From Polytrichum commune (Eukaryota > Streptophyta > Polytrichopsida > Polytrichales > Polytrichaceae), in contig OX485804.1 of NCBI GenBank assembly GCA_950295325.1, forward strand, positions 3,970,001 to 4,034,000: DNA of 64,000 nt. Direction: 5' to 3'. A model generated the notes under the pieces. The model worked only from the letters and a program-made list of their open reading frames with translations. It ran no database searches and was not told the DNA's origin. Every line of letters begins with the position of its first letter. Positions within the stretch are counted from its first letter, which is position 1. A program made the position numbers and the translations under genes. Shown here piece by piece: positions 1 to 13,745 of this stretch.

Positions 1-590
1 AAAGCGCAAGCAAAAAGCACCAATCATGATGTCATCATCTAAGGGGACCGTAGATTCGATCTCCGCCGTCGATGTGGCCTCGAGTCTCGCCCCCCGAGGC
101 CCACCACGGGGGAGCGCCCTGACGGCGAGGGGGACGCCGAGGGAACGTTACGGGAACTTATGGGGATCTCGTCGTTCCTCCAAGTGCCCAGGTGTTCCCA
201 GAGGGAGCGGGTATGATAAAACCCTAGGCTGGCCAAAGACCTGTGTGTGTGCGCGCGTTTGCTCTTTGTGTGTCGTTCGCAGTGCGATCTGAAGGGTGCT
301 CGACCGGCATGATCGCCATAGCCAGATGTGCCTCAACCTCGCATCATCGCAGCCCATGACATACAAGGAACCCTAGAACTTGAGAATCCACTCCCCTTGC
401 CCTGTGCTGCCTGGCACTCCCCTCCCTTCCCGCCGCTACGGCCGTGGTGTAACCCGCTCTCATTATCGCAAACCCTAGTGGGCGCTATTAACCCGAGTGA
501 GCGAGCACGCAAGCTCTCTCTCTGTCTCTCTCTCTTTCTCTGTCTCTCTCGTAAGCTCGAGACTCCTCAACCCTGGACCCCTTCGCCGCG
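1..590 (+). promoter_or_regulatory. 5' flank and probable first leader exon of the CPL gene
   Basis: This GC-richer stretch holds two telo-box motifs (AAACCCTA at 219-226 and 470-477) and a CT-rich tract at about 514-550, features common near plant transcription starts and in leaders. A strong donor (GTGAGT) lies at 591. A good acceptor with a pyrimidine tract ends at 988 (CATTTCAG). I therefore infer a 398-bp leader intron at 591-988 and a leader exon ending at 590. No convincing protein gene is visible here; the short reading frames have no recognisable content. The transcription start is not determined. Confidence 0.45.
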
Positions 591-988
591 GTGAGTGAGA
601 TGCTTGTAAGGGTGTTGGAGGAGGAATTTGTAAGTGATCGGTGGTGAGGGACAAGACGAGACGGAGTTAGAAAAACTTTTCAGGGGTTGGTGTTGGTGGT
701 GGCATCGGGGCGAGTCTATGAATTCATTCATCCATTCATTCCCTCCCCCTTACTAACGTGTAGTGTGGCCACCTTTGTGAAATATAAAGGAATCCTTCTC
801 GTAGGTCGGAGAAGAACCCTTATTTGCGGGTATGTTGAGGTGAACATCATCATTGTGGAAAGATCTGTAACCGGAATCTGTGTACAGTAGGGAAAGGGAA
901 TCTGGCAAGGAGAGTGCGGTGTATCTGGAACGATGCTCTCTCCCCTACTTAATAGCCATCATCATCATCTTCTTCTATCTCATTTCAG

Positions 989-2059
989 ATCTGTTGCCCT
1001 AATTTTGCGTTCTCCGTCATAAAAGTGGTGATGTAACCTGGCACGTCTGTGCTTCTACAAGGCCGCCTTCTTCACGCCCTGTAGAATCATTGGCTTTGAC
1101 AACACATTGGTGGCTCCGAAGGAGTATTTAAGAGTATAAAGCAAGGGAGAAAGAAGAACCCTTGGCATACCCTGTGGATTACACTTTTCCTTCCCATTCT
1201 TCCAAGCACCTTAACCTCTGATGAAGTAACTGAACAAACGTTTCTTGTGACGAAGTCGACGATACCTGGCTTGTAATTCGTCTATCATCATCATCCAGTG
1301 ACCATCGACGACTACATTGGTAGGAGACGGAGAATCTATCTTTACTCTCAAATTTCCTACAGGGGTACACGAGTTCCTCCGCTGCTGCTGATTAATGAAA
1401 CATCTACTCAGAAAGCTAGAAATTCTCCATTGTTGCGGCACCTGCTTCAAACTTTTCCCGTCTCTCTCTCTCGCCGATTACAGGCAGCTGCTCCAGCTCA
1501 GTATCGTCGTAGTGGCCTTACTTGCACCTTCTTCTTCCATCTTCGAGATAGTTGTCGTGTCAAAGCAGCACAGGTCATCATCTTTATACACACGTACAAC
1601 AGAGTGTCTTTGACGCCAGCTGAGAGTATACAGAGCGGAGAACAATATGTATGTTCAAATCTCGAGCCTGCCCGACTGATTAAGGATCGAGAGGTACCGC
1701 TCGGATGATCTGACGGAAACATTATTACGGATGATGCGTCATGGACGAAGAGAAGGCAACATCAGCAGTTGGTAGGTTTGATGAATCGAAGGAATGTGAA
1801 GGAGTGAAGTATGGATGGATAATTGAACGAAAACATCAACAATAGCAGTAGTAGTAGTAGTAGTAACAACAGCAGCAGCAGCTAGAGTGGACGACGTGAA
1901 TCGAAGTGCTTAATTATTTTCTTGTGGTAGCTCCGCTCCGATGCAAAGGAAAAGGGGAATGGGAATTTGGCTATGGAGTAATCTGGCAGGTAGTAGTGCA
2001 TGACGACGACGAAGTTAGGTTTCCCTTGTTTATTTGGACAAGAAGAAGATCGATCGAAG
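989..2059 (+). other. Probable second 5' UTR exon of the CPL gene
   Basis: The sequence runs from the inferred leader acceptor at 988 to the chosen start codon at 2060. It contains several short upstream reading frames and an AGT/AGC trinucleotide run at about 1846-1883. Nothing in it looks like a conserved protein. If it is one transcribed leader of about 1 kb with many upstream AUGs, translation of the main frame would be expected to be damped; that is inference. Confidence 0.35.
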
Positions 2060-5000
2060 ATGGCTTCCGATCTGCCCTTAGCCTTCTCCCCTACTCATCC
2101 CCCAATGGCGACACGCCAGACATACGATCCAGTTCTCACCCATCTTTTCAACAAGACCGAGCACATTGGAGAAATGGTCCTGTCCCCTGTAGAGCTTCAG
2201 TGGGCTAGTACTTTCGGCAACAAAGATCTTCGCATCACTTCCTTTTCCCCTTCTAGTGAAAGATGCCTACCTCTTTTGGTTCTTCATACCATTGGCCGTG
2301 CCATATTCAAGCTCGCCCCATCAGACAACCAGCTAACTACAGATCCCCGTCCTCTTACCGCCTTGCACATGTCCTGTCTCCATGAGAACAAGGTACCATA
2401 CCATACCCACAATGATCCATCTCGCTTACCATGCCTTTCTTTCTGTTTCTATGGTACTTCCGATGTAATCCACTTCTAGGGTTTCTTCCTAACCACTGTA
2501 TATCATAAGCTTTTTAAGACATACATATGCGACATCATCCGTTCCCATTTGATATTGATGTGTGCGTGTAAAGATGATGTGGTTGTCATCGTAATGTATG
2601 TTTTTCGTAAGCATGTCGATTGTATTGGCATTACTTTGGGTCATTACCGCCTGTGGGTTATATCTCCTCACATATTATTCTTTTACTTAGCGCACGTAAA
2701 AAATGGTGATGTTTGTCGTCGAGTGTTGATTTTGCAACACTGGTTTGTTCATCCTGGCAGCATCACTTGGGTGGGCGATATCCCACCCTTTGTCTTGTTC
2801 TCGCATGTCTACAGGACAGAAGTAAGTAGGCTAGTGGTCAAAAAGAAGTCAGCAGGTCTGGATGGCAAGAATGGGTAGCTTTTACGAGTTGTTGTTTTTG
2901 TAGCAGATCGTTCTCGAATTGCCCTAGTAGTTCCGTGCCACTTGTGGTGCTCCTTTGTTTTGCCTGTGATGATGGTCTACTTAGGGTTTTGAAATTTTAA
3001 GCACCATGAACCTTCGGGGGTGTTACATGTTTTGGATGGTTGCTGTCCGATTGCCAGTGCAGCACGCACGAAAAGGAAGCAGTTATTTTTGCTTTTTTTT
3101 TCTAGTGTCTAGCAGTGTTTGTTTGCTGTGTGTCGGTGAATGTCGGGCAGTGCGTCTCTCAGGCTTATTTTCTTACTTATAGTAGGGTGTCTTTATTCTT
3201 CTTCTAAAAGCTTCTGGGATACTTTGGTCCGAGAATGTTCTCATCATTTTGGCTCGAAGTTCACACATTGCTGATTCTCGTTGACCTTGAGTTGAATCCG
3301 GAGATTTAAATGTCCAAGTTTCTCTACTGGATTTTATTCAGCGTGATGCCTACTTTTTCTCATGTCAGGAGATCAGTCATTTAGGACATCATATTGAAGC
3401 ATGTATCACATGATATACTGATCTTGAGATATACTTGAACAATGCAGACGGCGGTAGCTGTTCTAGAAAGTGGGATGGAGGTCCACTTAGTGGCTATGAT
3501 CCCTTCACAGAAACAAATCCAGGAAGGTAAGGGTGCAGGGTGCTTCTGGGCCTATTCTGTAATTGAAGGAATGTACAGTCCCTGCCTCACGATGCTCAAT
3601 CTCCGCTGCTTGGCTATGGTACTAGACCTGGATGAGACTCTCATAGTTGCCAACACTTCCAAAACATTTGATGATCGCATTGATGCTTTGAATCGCCGGT
3701 TGGTCAATAGAGAGGACCCTGCTCTAGCTGCTTCTTTGAAGCGTTTCCAGGAAGATAAAGCAATCCTAGAGCAGTACATTAAGACTGATCAAGTCTTTGA
3801 TAACGGGAAGCTGTACAAAGCCCAGCCAGAGGTGGTTCCACCTGTTGCAGAAGGGGCGATGCCACTGGTTCGACCCATCGTTCGTTTGCCAGAGCGCAAT
3901 CTCATACTCACTCGCATCAATCCAGGGGTAATTGCTTCTCACTCCTATGTTAAAAAATGAGCTGTCCTCCAGTTTAATTGCTCAGCTACTATTTTAAGGT
4001 GGCTGTTGCATTCTATGAAACCCTATCTGGCTCAATCTCAAAATTAGAGCTCTGGCAGTGTGCTCTGGAATGACACCATAGGCCTTTCTCACCTAAAGTT
4101 GCAAATGGGGACAGGTGCGAGACACAAGCGTTCTAGTCAGGTTGAGACCAAACTGGGATGAGTTGAAGGGGTATTTTGTCGCAAAAGGTCGCAAGCGATT
4201 TGAGGCTTTCATATGCACGATGTCTGAAAGGGATTATGCCCTGGAAATGTGGCGGTTGTTGGACCCTGATGCACGGCTCATTAACCCAAGAGAGCTGAAT
4301 GAGCGAGTCAACTGTGTGAAATCTGGTATTCCTGATCTGCCTTTAGTGATCAACGGATGGGGAGCTCCTTGACACCAATGCCTGTTGATTTGGTTGTGAA
4401 CATTGTGTTGACTTACTTTTCGATGCCAGCCAGTTTCTTGTTTGTCTGGAATTATCTTCCTACTAACATTCAATCACTGTCACTTTGGTAGATGCGAAGA
4501 AATCGTTGCATGATGTCTTTCCACGGCACTGTTGTCATCCCAAGATGGCTATGGTGATTGATGATCGCATGCCTGTCTGGGAGAAGGCTGATCAACCCCG
4601 CGTGCATGAAGTGCAAGCATATATGCCTTACACTGATCCAAAAGTAGAGGTAAGCTGTGGTTTTCTGTACATCTATGTGGGTTTTGATCACACATAACAT
4701 TCAGCAGTGGCAAACTGTTTTTATTATTTCTTAGAAACATGATGGATTATGGTTGTCTCAATGAAGGATGTGTGTATTTTGTTGTAGGTTAATAAGGAGG
4801 TGCCACCTCTAACCTTGGCAAGGAACATAGCATGCAATGTTCGGGGCCAGTATTTCAAGTAAGTTCCATGTTGAAGCTGATTGTCAAACTTCAGGATTTA
4901 TTTGTGGGGTCTAATTCTGTCTTGCAAGTTGTTGAAGATACGAATTAGAACAATGCTTCGAGAATTGTGAGGGATGTTTTGCGTAGTGTAATGAATCACT

Positions 5001-8000
5001 GACCACAAGTGGTGTTGAAATTAAAATGACCTTCATACTATATTTTTTTGTTTTGAATAAAATTGTCCTCTGGCTCATGAAATCCATGAATGTCTGATTT
5101 GATCAGAAAGTGACTTATTTTGGAATGCTCGTCTCTTGCAGGGAATTAGATGAGAACATGACTCAGCAGATAGCGGATGTGAAATTTGATACTGATGTTT
5201 CTATTTTGCCTCAGGCTCCGGATGTGAGCAACTATATGTCTACAGAGGTAGGATTCTGGAGGATGTGGTGGCAATAAAAATAACAAGAAACAAAGAATAA
5301 GAAGAAATTGAAAGATTTGAGGGATGAAATAAAACTTATGTCTTGCACTAGATGTAAAGAAAAGGAAGGAGATTGTCAAGCCCAGCCTGCTGTAATAGGG
5401 GAGACCACTCTTGAATCCTCCAACTTGTCCGACCTGAGCCATATTGGAATGCCCTGTATGTGTGGGTTAGAAGGTTTCAAAACTACGGTCAGGAAAGAAT
5501 TGAACATATATTTATAATTTTTGAAAGTAACAATCAACTTGCTCCCTACATCAAGCTCTTTCAAGTCAGATGCTATATTACCCTGCCCTCTTTAAATGGC
5601 TAAGTTTAAAGATATTATGCACTCTTGAACTATTTAACTGATAAATTATTAAACCAGTGAACCATTGAACTATTGAACTATTTTGTACTATGGAAGTTTT
5701 ATTGGGAATTTCAGTTTGTAGAATAAAAAAGAATACCAATCTTTGGTAATTCATTTCAAAATCTTGGAGATAATATGAATTAGTTATGAGTTTAAAAAAT
5801 GATATGATGTGATGACTTGTAATAGTCCTGGGAAGCCTCATCTTGATCTATTGAAAACCCTGTGAAATTGGTTTATGGTTATTTATTTGTTTGTCATCAA
5901 GTTATATAATATTCTATGACTAATTTAACGTTAATTCACTCATCATGTGTCTCAAAACCGAAAATCGAACAAAGTTCAGCAAAAATGACGAGAACCAATG
6001 AAAGCAACGGGATACATCTTTTTACTTGATGCATGCACCTTGTCATAATTAGATAGATCTCATTCTCAGTATTGCTACTTACTTTTCTCATAAAAACCCT
6101 TTGGCATTCCTTAGGTACATGCTTTGACATTCCCTACAGAGATGTGGGTGGAGCCTATTTACAATGCACACCACCTTACATGTTTCTCTCTCATGGGAAC
6201 CCTAGTACCCTATAATTCTGAATCCCTTCTGTAGAGCTCGGACTAAGGGCACTGCCTGGAATGTTGGCATCCTATTCTACACACTTGATACTATGGAAGG
6301 AGTAGTTATTTTTTATATGTACTGATTTGTTTATATATGGTCATTATGGGTCATGTCTCAACATCATTGTGCAAAAGGTCACTTTAGGTTTTTCCTTAGT
6401 TTCTGGGTGCACCTAGGTGCAAATCAAGAAATGCCTGAGGGCTTATTTTTGGGCTCTTGGCAAGGAAGGGCTTATAATCATATTAACAGAGTTGCTTTTT
6501 ACTTCCACAGGTGCTGCCAGATGGATTAGTTGGAAATTATGCAGCTAATTGTGTTCAAGATTTTGGCGATGGCATGGCAAATGCAGAAGTTGAGTTGAAT
6601 TTGAAACCTCAGGTCAGTAGTGCTGCATCTGTGATTATATTATGGAGTGTTGATAATTATTTGGTTCGTCACTTTCAAGGTTGTAGTTACAAATGAGGCA
6701 GATTCTGCAGTATACGAGTTTATTCATTTGATTTGAAATTAATTCCATGTTGATTTATTGCCTTCTATATACAGGGTGCAAATGGTCTTGGGCACTCCCG
6801 AAGCTTTTCAGCTGATGAAGGCTCAAGATTACTTTTGAATCAACCAATTCAACAATCATTTCAGCAGCAGTCCCACATTGTACCAGGAAATGCAGCGCGA
6901 ACTCGGTCGCAGTTTCTAGGAGACACAGCACATCCAATGTATTTGAATGGTGACAATCCAGCATATTCATTGCCCATGGAGGGTGTACACTACCCTACTC
7001 CAGTCCTTCCAACTTCAAGGCCCTTGGGAATGAATATGTCTCGTCTGCCAGAGGGGACAATTCAAGGGTCACCGGGTAGAGAAGAAGGAGAGGTCCCAGA
7101 GACTGATATTGATCCAGACACTCGTAGAAGGTTACTTATTTTACAGCATGGTATGGATGCTGGGAGAAAAGATCCTCCATCACTTCCCACATCATTACAG
7201 GTGCAGATTCCTCAAGTGGTTGCCCCAGCTGGAGGGTGGCTTGGGACTGAAGAGGAAATGAGTCCTCGGAGACCAACCCGAAGGTCACCTGAGCTGGTCC
7301 TAGAACCGGAATCTCCTTCATTTGAGAACCGAGCAATGATGCAAGGCCCTCCTGGATTTGAAAACCCCTATATTCGGGAGCAGCAGCTGCTAAGGGAATC
7401 AAGAAGGAAACACAATTCAGAAGAGGTATACCTAAATGAGAGGTTCTTTTTTAAATCCATCTGGCACCATATGATGATTTTAGGTTTATTATAAGGATGG
7501 ATTTTTGCTCCTTCTTGATCGCACTACAATCTGGTGTACTACGTTCTTAAGGCTGGAACTCACTTACACCACAACCAGGGATGTGTGCAGAGAAACTGAT
7601 TGCAGGGAGTTGCCTTCCAAGTTGATCTAGCAGGCAGTCTGTTGTCTACACCTTAAAAATAATTTCAAGACTTGCTGCAGTTGTTGTGCTCATTGCAACT
7701 GTTGTTTCTGTGTGGATTTCAATCAGGCCTATTTTGGAGATGGTAGATCACGACTTGAAACCTCCGCTTTCTCAGGTTAGTCACTCAACAAGCTGACAAA
7801 AGTTGCTGCCTCTACCACTATCTCAGCTACCCAAACACAGTCTGTATCAGATGATTCTCTAGGTTATTGTAAAGTTGTACAGAATACTATTTGCTGGCTG
7901 GCTTAGGTATGTACCTAAATGGGCTTTGCCTGGTTGCTGATGGCAGATGAAGAGGAGTCAGGAAATACCTTCAGGGGGAGTTCAAGAGATGCAGCATTTG

Positions 8001-10529
8001 CCACCTCACGAGCCGCTTTGACGGCTGTTAATGCAATCAGTGCCTTGCATGAGATAGGACAGAAAGTAAAAAGAGCAGTAAGTTTTAAGTTTTCTCTTGT
8101 TGCTCTTTGTGCTTTCTTGCTTTCTTTTGTTAACTCATTATTTTGTTCTTTGACCTAGTGAGCGTTGAATGTTGAGACTCCTTTACAGAACTTTTTGAGT
8201 TGTCTTCATTGGGGGTAATAGGTTCAATATCGAACAAATTTGAGGAGTTCAACGCATCTTGGTTTTACCGTTGAGGTACTTCTCTCTCTTTGCATTTCCT
8301 TCTTTGAGGTACTTCCCTCCTTTAGTCATCGTAGCACTTGTGTTTGAGCTTTAGGGGTTTATATCTTCGATTTTCACTGGTATGGGTTCTGACAATTCTT
8401 TTTTGTAGATGTGGCTAAAAACCTTGATACAGTAAGGCGTATGATTTTGATTTGGTTGTTGTGGGCATTGATCATCAGAAACGTGTGCTTGTTTCAGATC
8501 ATGTTTGGTGGTGAAAAAGTGGGGGAAGGAGTTGGTAGAACCAAAAAAGAGGCTAAATATAATGCTGCAGAATCTGCCCTGCTCTGCTTAGCAAGTATGG
8601 TTCAAGTCATCTTTTATGTTTGACATTACAGTGAATCAGTGTTCTTGTTTTTATCTTCAAGCATGTTAACGATTTTTGTGGTGGTTCAAATTTTTTAGCA
8701 TATGAAAGATGCAATGATTTGAGTAGAGTCAGGGGTCTACTGCCATGTTTAAGTGGTTTGGTGTCATGTATTGGTCTTCAAAATTATTGACTATGTCACG
8801 TTCAGTAATTGGATCAATCAAATGATTGTGTTATCTGCTGTGTAGATAAAGCATCCAGTCCGCTAAGTACAGCACCTGCTGCTAATGTCTTTCCAGAGCC
8901 AGTGAAAGAGGTTCGTGCATCACGAGGTCCAAGGGATCCTCGTTTGTCAGCTGGGATTGGGCCATTGCCTATAGATGATGACATTCCCATTGCCAGCACT
9001 TCAGGGCATGTCTCGTTGGATAATTACCGATCCAGCGAGGAGCCCATTGCTTACAATTCTGTTACAGCTTTGAAGGATCTGGTGAACTTCTTATCCCTGC
9101 AGCAACTCAATTTGCACTACAAAAAATTAGCCAGTTAGTGCCTGTGCTTTTTAATTTCCTGGCTTGTACATATGCTGAGAGTTGCACCCACATGCTTGAG
9201 TTGAGACCCTTGGAAGCACATTCTAATATTTAACAAGATTGTAATCCACTCACTGAATGGAGACAAACGTATTCAAGCTGATGACATCTACCATGGCATT
9301 TCATGTTATGGTGCTTCCTTCTAGGCTGAGTGCATCTTAGGCCAGATCTATTTGATAGATGTGATATTAGAAGTTGTTTAAGAGTCATCTGATAGTTATC
9401 ATATATCTCTTAAGCAGCTATTAACAATCTTGGGGCTGTTCCATGCGGTTTCAGTGTACTAAAGAGGCTATTAATATTCAATTCAAAGCACTTCCATCTA
9501 GTGGTACTGCTGGGCAACGTCGGGCCTTTCATTGTCAGGTACCGCTTAGCCCTTACAGTGCTGTATTATGTCCCTACTCTTGCTAGTATATGAGAAAGTA
9601 TGCCAGCATTACATAATCAAGTTACCAATACTCCACTAAAAGCATTCGTTTCCCTCATATGCTGTTCGTACTCTTTCTGACACAGTTGGGCTTCTGTCTT
9701 GTTAAGAGGTGGATGTTCACGGTTCTCTTCCCTCCCCCCCCATTTCAAATCTGTCAGCAATGGGTAAGCCTTCATATTGTACGAGTTAATGAACAAATGA
9801 GAAAATGATGTATATTTGCAGTATATTTATATATGTCCTTGTCATCTTATGTTGCAGGTGGAGGTTGGTGGACGGACATTGGGAAGGGGTAGTGGGGCTA
9901 CTTGGGATGACGCCAAGCAACAAGTGAGTTTACTAGTCCAGCATATTTCAAACTTTGGAACTATCTTGAGCGTAAAATTATCTCTATTTTGATCCGGTGA
10001 CAGTAGAGAATTCACTACTTATTGAGTATGGGTGTATGAAACAGGCAGCAAAGGAGGCATATGTCCAGGTGGAGAATTCACTCCGGCCACATAAACGTGG
10101 CAATGGGCCGCCTAGGTATACTCTGTTTGATAATTTGATAATCATCTGTTTTCTACTTCGCCGTAGACAGCAAGTTTTCCAGTTCTTCTAATTTTGTGTT
10201 TCCATAGTATTCTTTCTGCTCTTTCCAACTGTGGTTATCAGGCTTTATATATGTTCTTGGGTTGACACCATGGACGCCTTGGTGAAGTAATTCATTCTAG
10301 CTCTCCTGTCCTGGAGGGTTCTCCCGTTCCTCAGAAGTTGGAGGCAACTGAAACTCATAAAACTCTAACTGCTAATTGTTACTACAGGTCCCCAGTAGGC
10401 AACAAGCGAATGCGAACAGGAGATGTTTTGAAGGAACGAGGGCTGCCCTCTAGTTTATCACCTGTACGAAGTGGCAGAGCACGACTCTCACCTAGAAGGC
10501 ACCCGAGGAATCTCTCCCCAATTCCTTGA
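2060..10529 (+). CDS. CPL1: RNA polymerase II CTD phosphatase-like protein, CPL1/CPL2 type (17 exons)
   Basis: Exons: 2060-2392, 3448-3927, 4115-4325, 4492-4649, 4788-4858, 5142-5247, 6511-6612, 6775-7425, 7727-7775, 7947-8077, 8222-8275, 8498-8594, 8846-9081, 9455-9538, 9858-9923, 10045-10115, 10388-10529. All junctions are GT-AG and phases close to a 1013-residue protein, close to the roughly 970 residues of Arabidopsis CPL1. The FCP1-type catalytic motif DLDET is at residues 171-175 (Asp171, Asp173, Thr175), followed by the phosphatase core ([31 protein letters not shown]). Two double-stranded-RNA-binding folds follow, at about 740-815 ([17 protein letters not shown]) and 886-960 ([20 protein letters not shown]), with a basic C-terminus. 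The family dephosphorylates Ser5 of the Pol II CTD in the nucleus and dampens stress-responsive transcription. ATG 2060 has the best start context; in-frame ATGs at 2000 and 2105 are alternatives. Introns over 300 bp (2393-3447, 5248-6510, 7426-7726, 9082-9454, 9539-9857) show no recognisable gene or element. Confidence 0.93.
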
Positions 10530-12832
10530 GGCTCCTAGAGATGGTTTTTACGAGTTTCACTGCGAGGTTTGTGCATATGCCAATCTGGAATGGCAGCCTT
10601 GCATGAGTTGAAAATGCTTCATAGGGACAGTCACAGGGCGGAAACAGGGCTAGCAACCAAAGTGATGCGTAATGCAGTCACACAAGCAGCGGCTCTCTGT
10701 CTTCTCCCATCTTTCCTGCACAAGCGGTTCAGAAGCATAGGTCCTTTCTTCCGACAGCAGGCGCTCTGAGGTTGCCACTGATTGAACCTGGAGCCTAATG
10801 TGCTCACCAGGTGGATTTTCAATGCCTTTTTTGCATGGAGATTGCAACATGCAATGCGCCCTCCCCAGGTGCGTACCTTTTTCAGATGACGATTGAGGTG
10901 GGTGCACATGCACCGATCAATCCCTCTCTAAATCCCAACAACCAGTGCCTAGACTGCTGTTTCAGTGGTGTTACGTACTAATGGAGGAGCACAAACACGT
11001 GATTCAACTGAGGCAGGAAGCCACAGAGAGTTCAGAGGAATGGCACTGTGGTAGAAAAGAAAGTAGGCGTAGAATAGTTCCTTCTTGTCCTGCGCAAGGT
11101 GTTTCTGTCACTGGACAACAATTTTGTCCCTGTGATGGGGATCCATGGGAATACTCTGAACTTGAGGTGGAGTGGGCCGAGAAACATCCACACTGCATTT
11201 GTAGACATGTGATGATACCTCCATTTCTTTTGTGTTATAAAGTTTTCTGGAGGTGGTTGGTGCATCTGCCTGTCTGTTCCCTTCCCTTTCCACATCCTCA
11301 GGTTCTCCACCTACAATTATCAGCTCTGAATCAAAGCTGTGGCAGCACCTTTTCTTTAGAACCTTCCTCGGTCTCTGGTTTCGCAATGATGATCTTCAAT
11401 AGTAAGGGGCTTTTGTTACTGATGTCACAATCTCCGAATGGCCTTTCAGATTCTTGACATGTGAACATAAACCAAGTCCTTTGGGAACCTAGTTATCCTG
11501 TCAGAGCCAATTCCTTGGTTGTATGTTCAAGACATCATACATTCAAGACTTCAAGGATAAATCTTCAACAGTCAGGACCTGTGTATACAGGTTGCTATAA
11601 ATGGTTTACTGTTAGTGTGCACAAGGATAACACGGGTTTCTGTAAAATGAAAGCTCGACAGGTATTTATGATTTTACAGATAGTCAAAGATTCCTTGGAA
11701 GTAAGGCACTTTTTCCACAAGTTCATATCATTATTGCCATCTTGGCAGAGTGCCAGTTCAAATCACAAGAGTTATCACTTGGCGACATTTCAATAGCACT
11801 TGCTAAGTTAGTTAACTAATGCCACATCACAAGTGTGAGACATATTTGTACAGTTTAAGGTTTTGGCCATTGGTAAGGCTAATGATAGTCTGTTCCAGGA
11901 TTGGGCACGCAATAGACACCTGGCCTCCTGGATTGCACGTCCATTTAAAAAATAATATAGAAACAAATGGTTATGATGATACAAAGAAAATCTACCATAC
12001 ATGTACTTCAAGATCAATGAATTGTTGCATCATGATGATGCAACATCAGCTGAAGGCACTCGAAATGGGACACATGTGAATTTTAACTTCATATTTCTCA
12101 TTGCAGTAAATTGTGCATGCAGGTTTCCCATTCATACATTAACTAATTGTCAACACTATTTGGGTGGTGGGATTGTTTTAAACCCTTCACCCAACCTTAT
12201 AAAACATGTACAGACTTTTGGTGTATTTGTCCAACTAAGTTAGAGACTTCAAATATGTGGAGGACAATACACACCTTGAAGGTGATTTCATTAAAGTAGA
12301 TGTGCATTGTGCAATTGCTGAGGGAAAGTGGGTGAGCATAAACAAACAACAGGTGATCTTTATGCAATGCAACTCTAGTACTTGATTAGTATCTCAACAA
12401 TGGGCTCTCTTATGGACTTTGGCAGAATATATGCCAAGTTGACACACTATCTGAAAAATATTCTCTATCAATAAGACACTCTACACTGTGAAATGTAGGC
12501 CTTGCTAAAGGATCGGGATGCCAACATCTATCCAATAAATTCTTGATCCAAGGTTGCATATATTTACGTGAAGTATGACATCATACTCAGTTGCGCGCAA
12601 GTTTTCAGAAAGAATTTGACCAAGTAAAACCTCATAACAAGTCATTCCATAACTGCATGTCTGAGTTTTGAGTGAATAAATCTCGTTTGATATTCTTGTT
12701 CTTGCGCCCTCCAAAGTATCTCTTGTGCCTCCAAAATCTGCTCCCCACAATCCCAACAGAACACCGTAAGCCTGCTACACAACAACCGATCCTAGGTACA
12801 TTATCAATGTGTTTACCTTAATATATTGCATA
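10530..12832. other. 3' flank of the CPL gene, no recognised gene
   Basis: Base composition stays exon-like until about 11.5 kb, so part of this is probably 3' UTR. A 170-codon open frame at 10945-11457 (+) shows no domain, repeat pattern or codon evidence I recognise, and I do not call it a gene. Beyond 11.8 kb the sequence becomes AT-rich and featureless. Confidence 0.4.
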
Positions 12833-12926
12833 GGGTTGCGCCCTGGCCCAAGGGCTTATCCGTATATTATAGCTTGAGCCCAAGGGTTACAATATACAAG
12901 TAAGCCCAAGGGCCAAGGTGCAACCC
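12833..12926. repeat. Imperfect hairpin (36-bp inverted arms)
   Basis: 12833-12868 and 12891-12926 are inverted copies of each other with several mismatches, separated by 22 bp. The arms centre on GGCCCAAGGGCTTA and its near complement. About 30 bp downstream a shorter inverted pair (AGTGCAATGCACT and AGTGCATTGCACT) flanks an AT-rich loop. This may be a small foldback element or the edge of an LTR; neither can be proved here. Confidence 0.6.
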
Positions 12927-13387
12927 AATGTAAAGCACTAGCCCATTTATCAGTGCAATGCACTATTAAAAAAGAGTTAACAGTGCATTGCACTGGTACA
13001 TAACTTGTGCCCTAATTGGGGGGTGATAACGCTTTTCAATGCGACCTCATTTATAAAGGAAAAAGATGGGCTAGTTGCTGTATGACATATATGATGTATT
13101 GGGTAAAGATGCGGTGATCAATACATTAGGCGCTCTTAGGTCTCTACACATATGCCATCCGCATGTAAATTTTGCAATCCCAAAGCAATCTTAAAGATGA
13201 TGTAGACTACTTGGTCATATGTGTGTTACACAATGAGAGAAGATGAGAGAGTAATATGGATAAATCTCTATGAGCGAGAAAGTCCGAGACTGAGAGGTCA
13301 CTTCTTCTTACTTGGGTATATATATATATATATGTACAAGGTTTAATACTTTTGAGGTAACATGCCTCATTGATAACATGACTATAA

Positions 13388-13535
13388 TAACATCCTATGA
13401 TAGTGAGGTTGAGTCTACAGATGCCTAGTCAGCAAGGTAGCATCCCATGATGATGAGGTTGGATCTACATAATCCTAGTTGCCAAGGTAACATCCCATGA
13501 TGACAAAGTTGGGTTTATTGATGCCACGTTACCGT
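13388..13535. repeat. About 53-bp imperfect tandem repeat (3 copies)
   Basis: The phrase AACATCC(C/T)ATGAT recurs at a spacing of roughly 50-55 bp, each time followed by GAGGTTG or AAAGTTG and then a CTAGT(C/T) or similar block. It lies between a TA microsatellite (about 13317-13333) and the Copia RNase H relic, where a 3' LTR would be expected on the minus strand, so it may be LTR-internal repetition. Confidence 0.55.
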
Positions 13536-13745
13536 CCACGGTGGTGTCTTAACACTCACTTAGACAAAACGAGTCTTGTTTAGACATCGCATTACCTTCC
13601 CTCGTTAAAAACCTTATCATGATAAAAATCCTTATTACTTGAGGTAAAAACTCACAGTGAAGGGAAAAAAAATGGAAGGGTCTAGACATGATTGTTTACA
13701 TGTCAAATAGGAATGAAAACCTCTCCATTGCAGATCCTTAATAAT

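Noticed and set aside
1298-1708. 136-codon open frame upstream of the CPL gene
   Set aside because: Low-complexity leader sequence with no family resemblance; more likely part of the 5' UTR.
10945-11457. 170-codon open frame after the CPL stop codon
   Set aside because: No recognisable domain, overlapped by open frames on the other strand, and located where a 3' UTR is expected.
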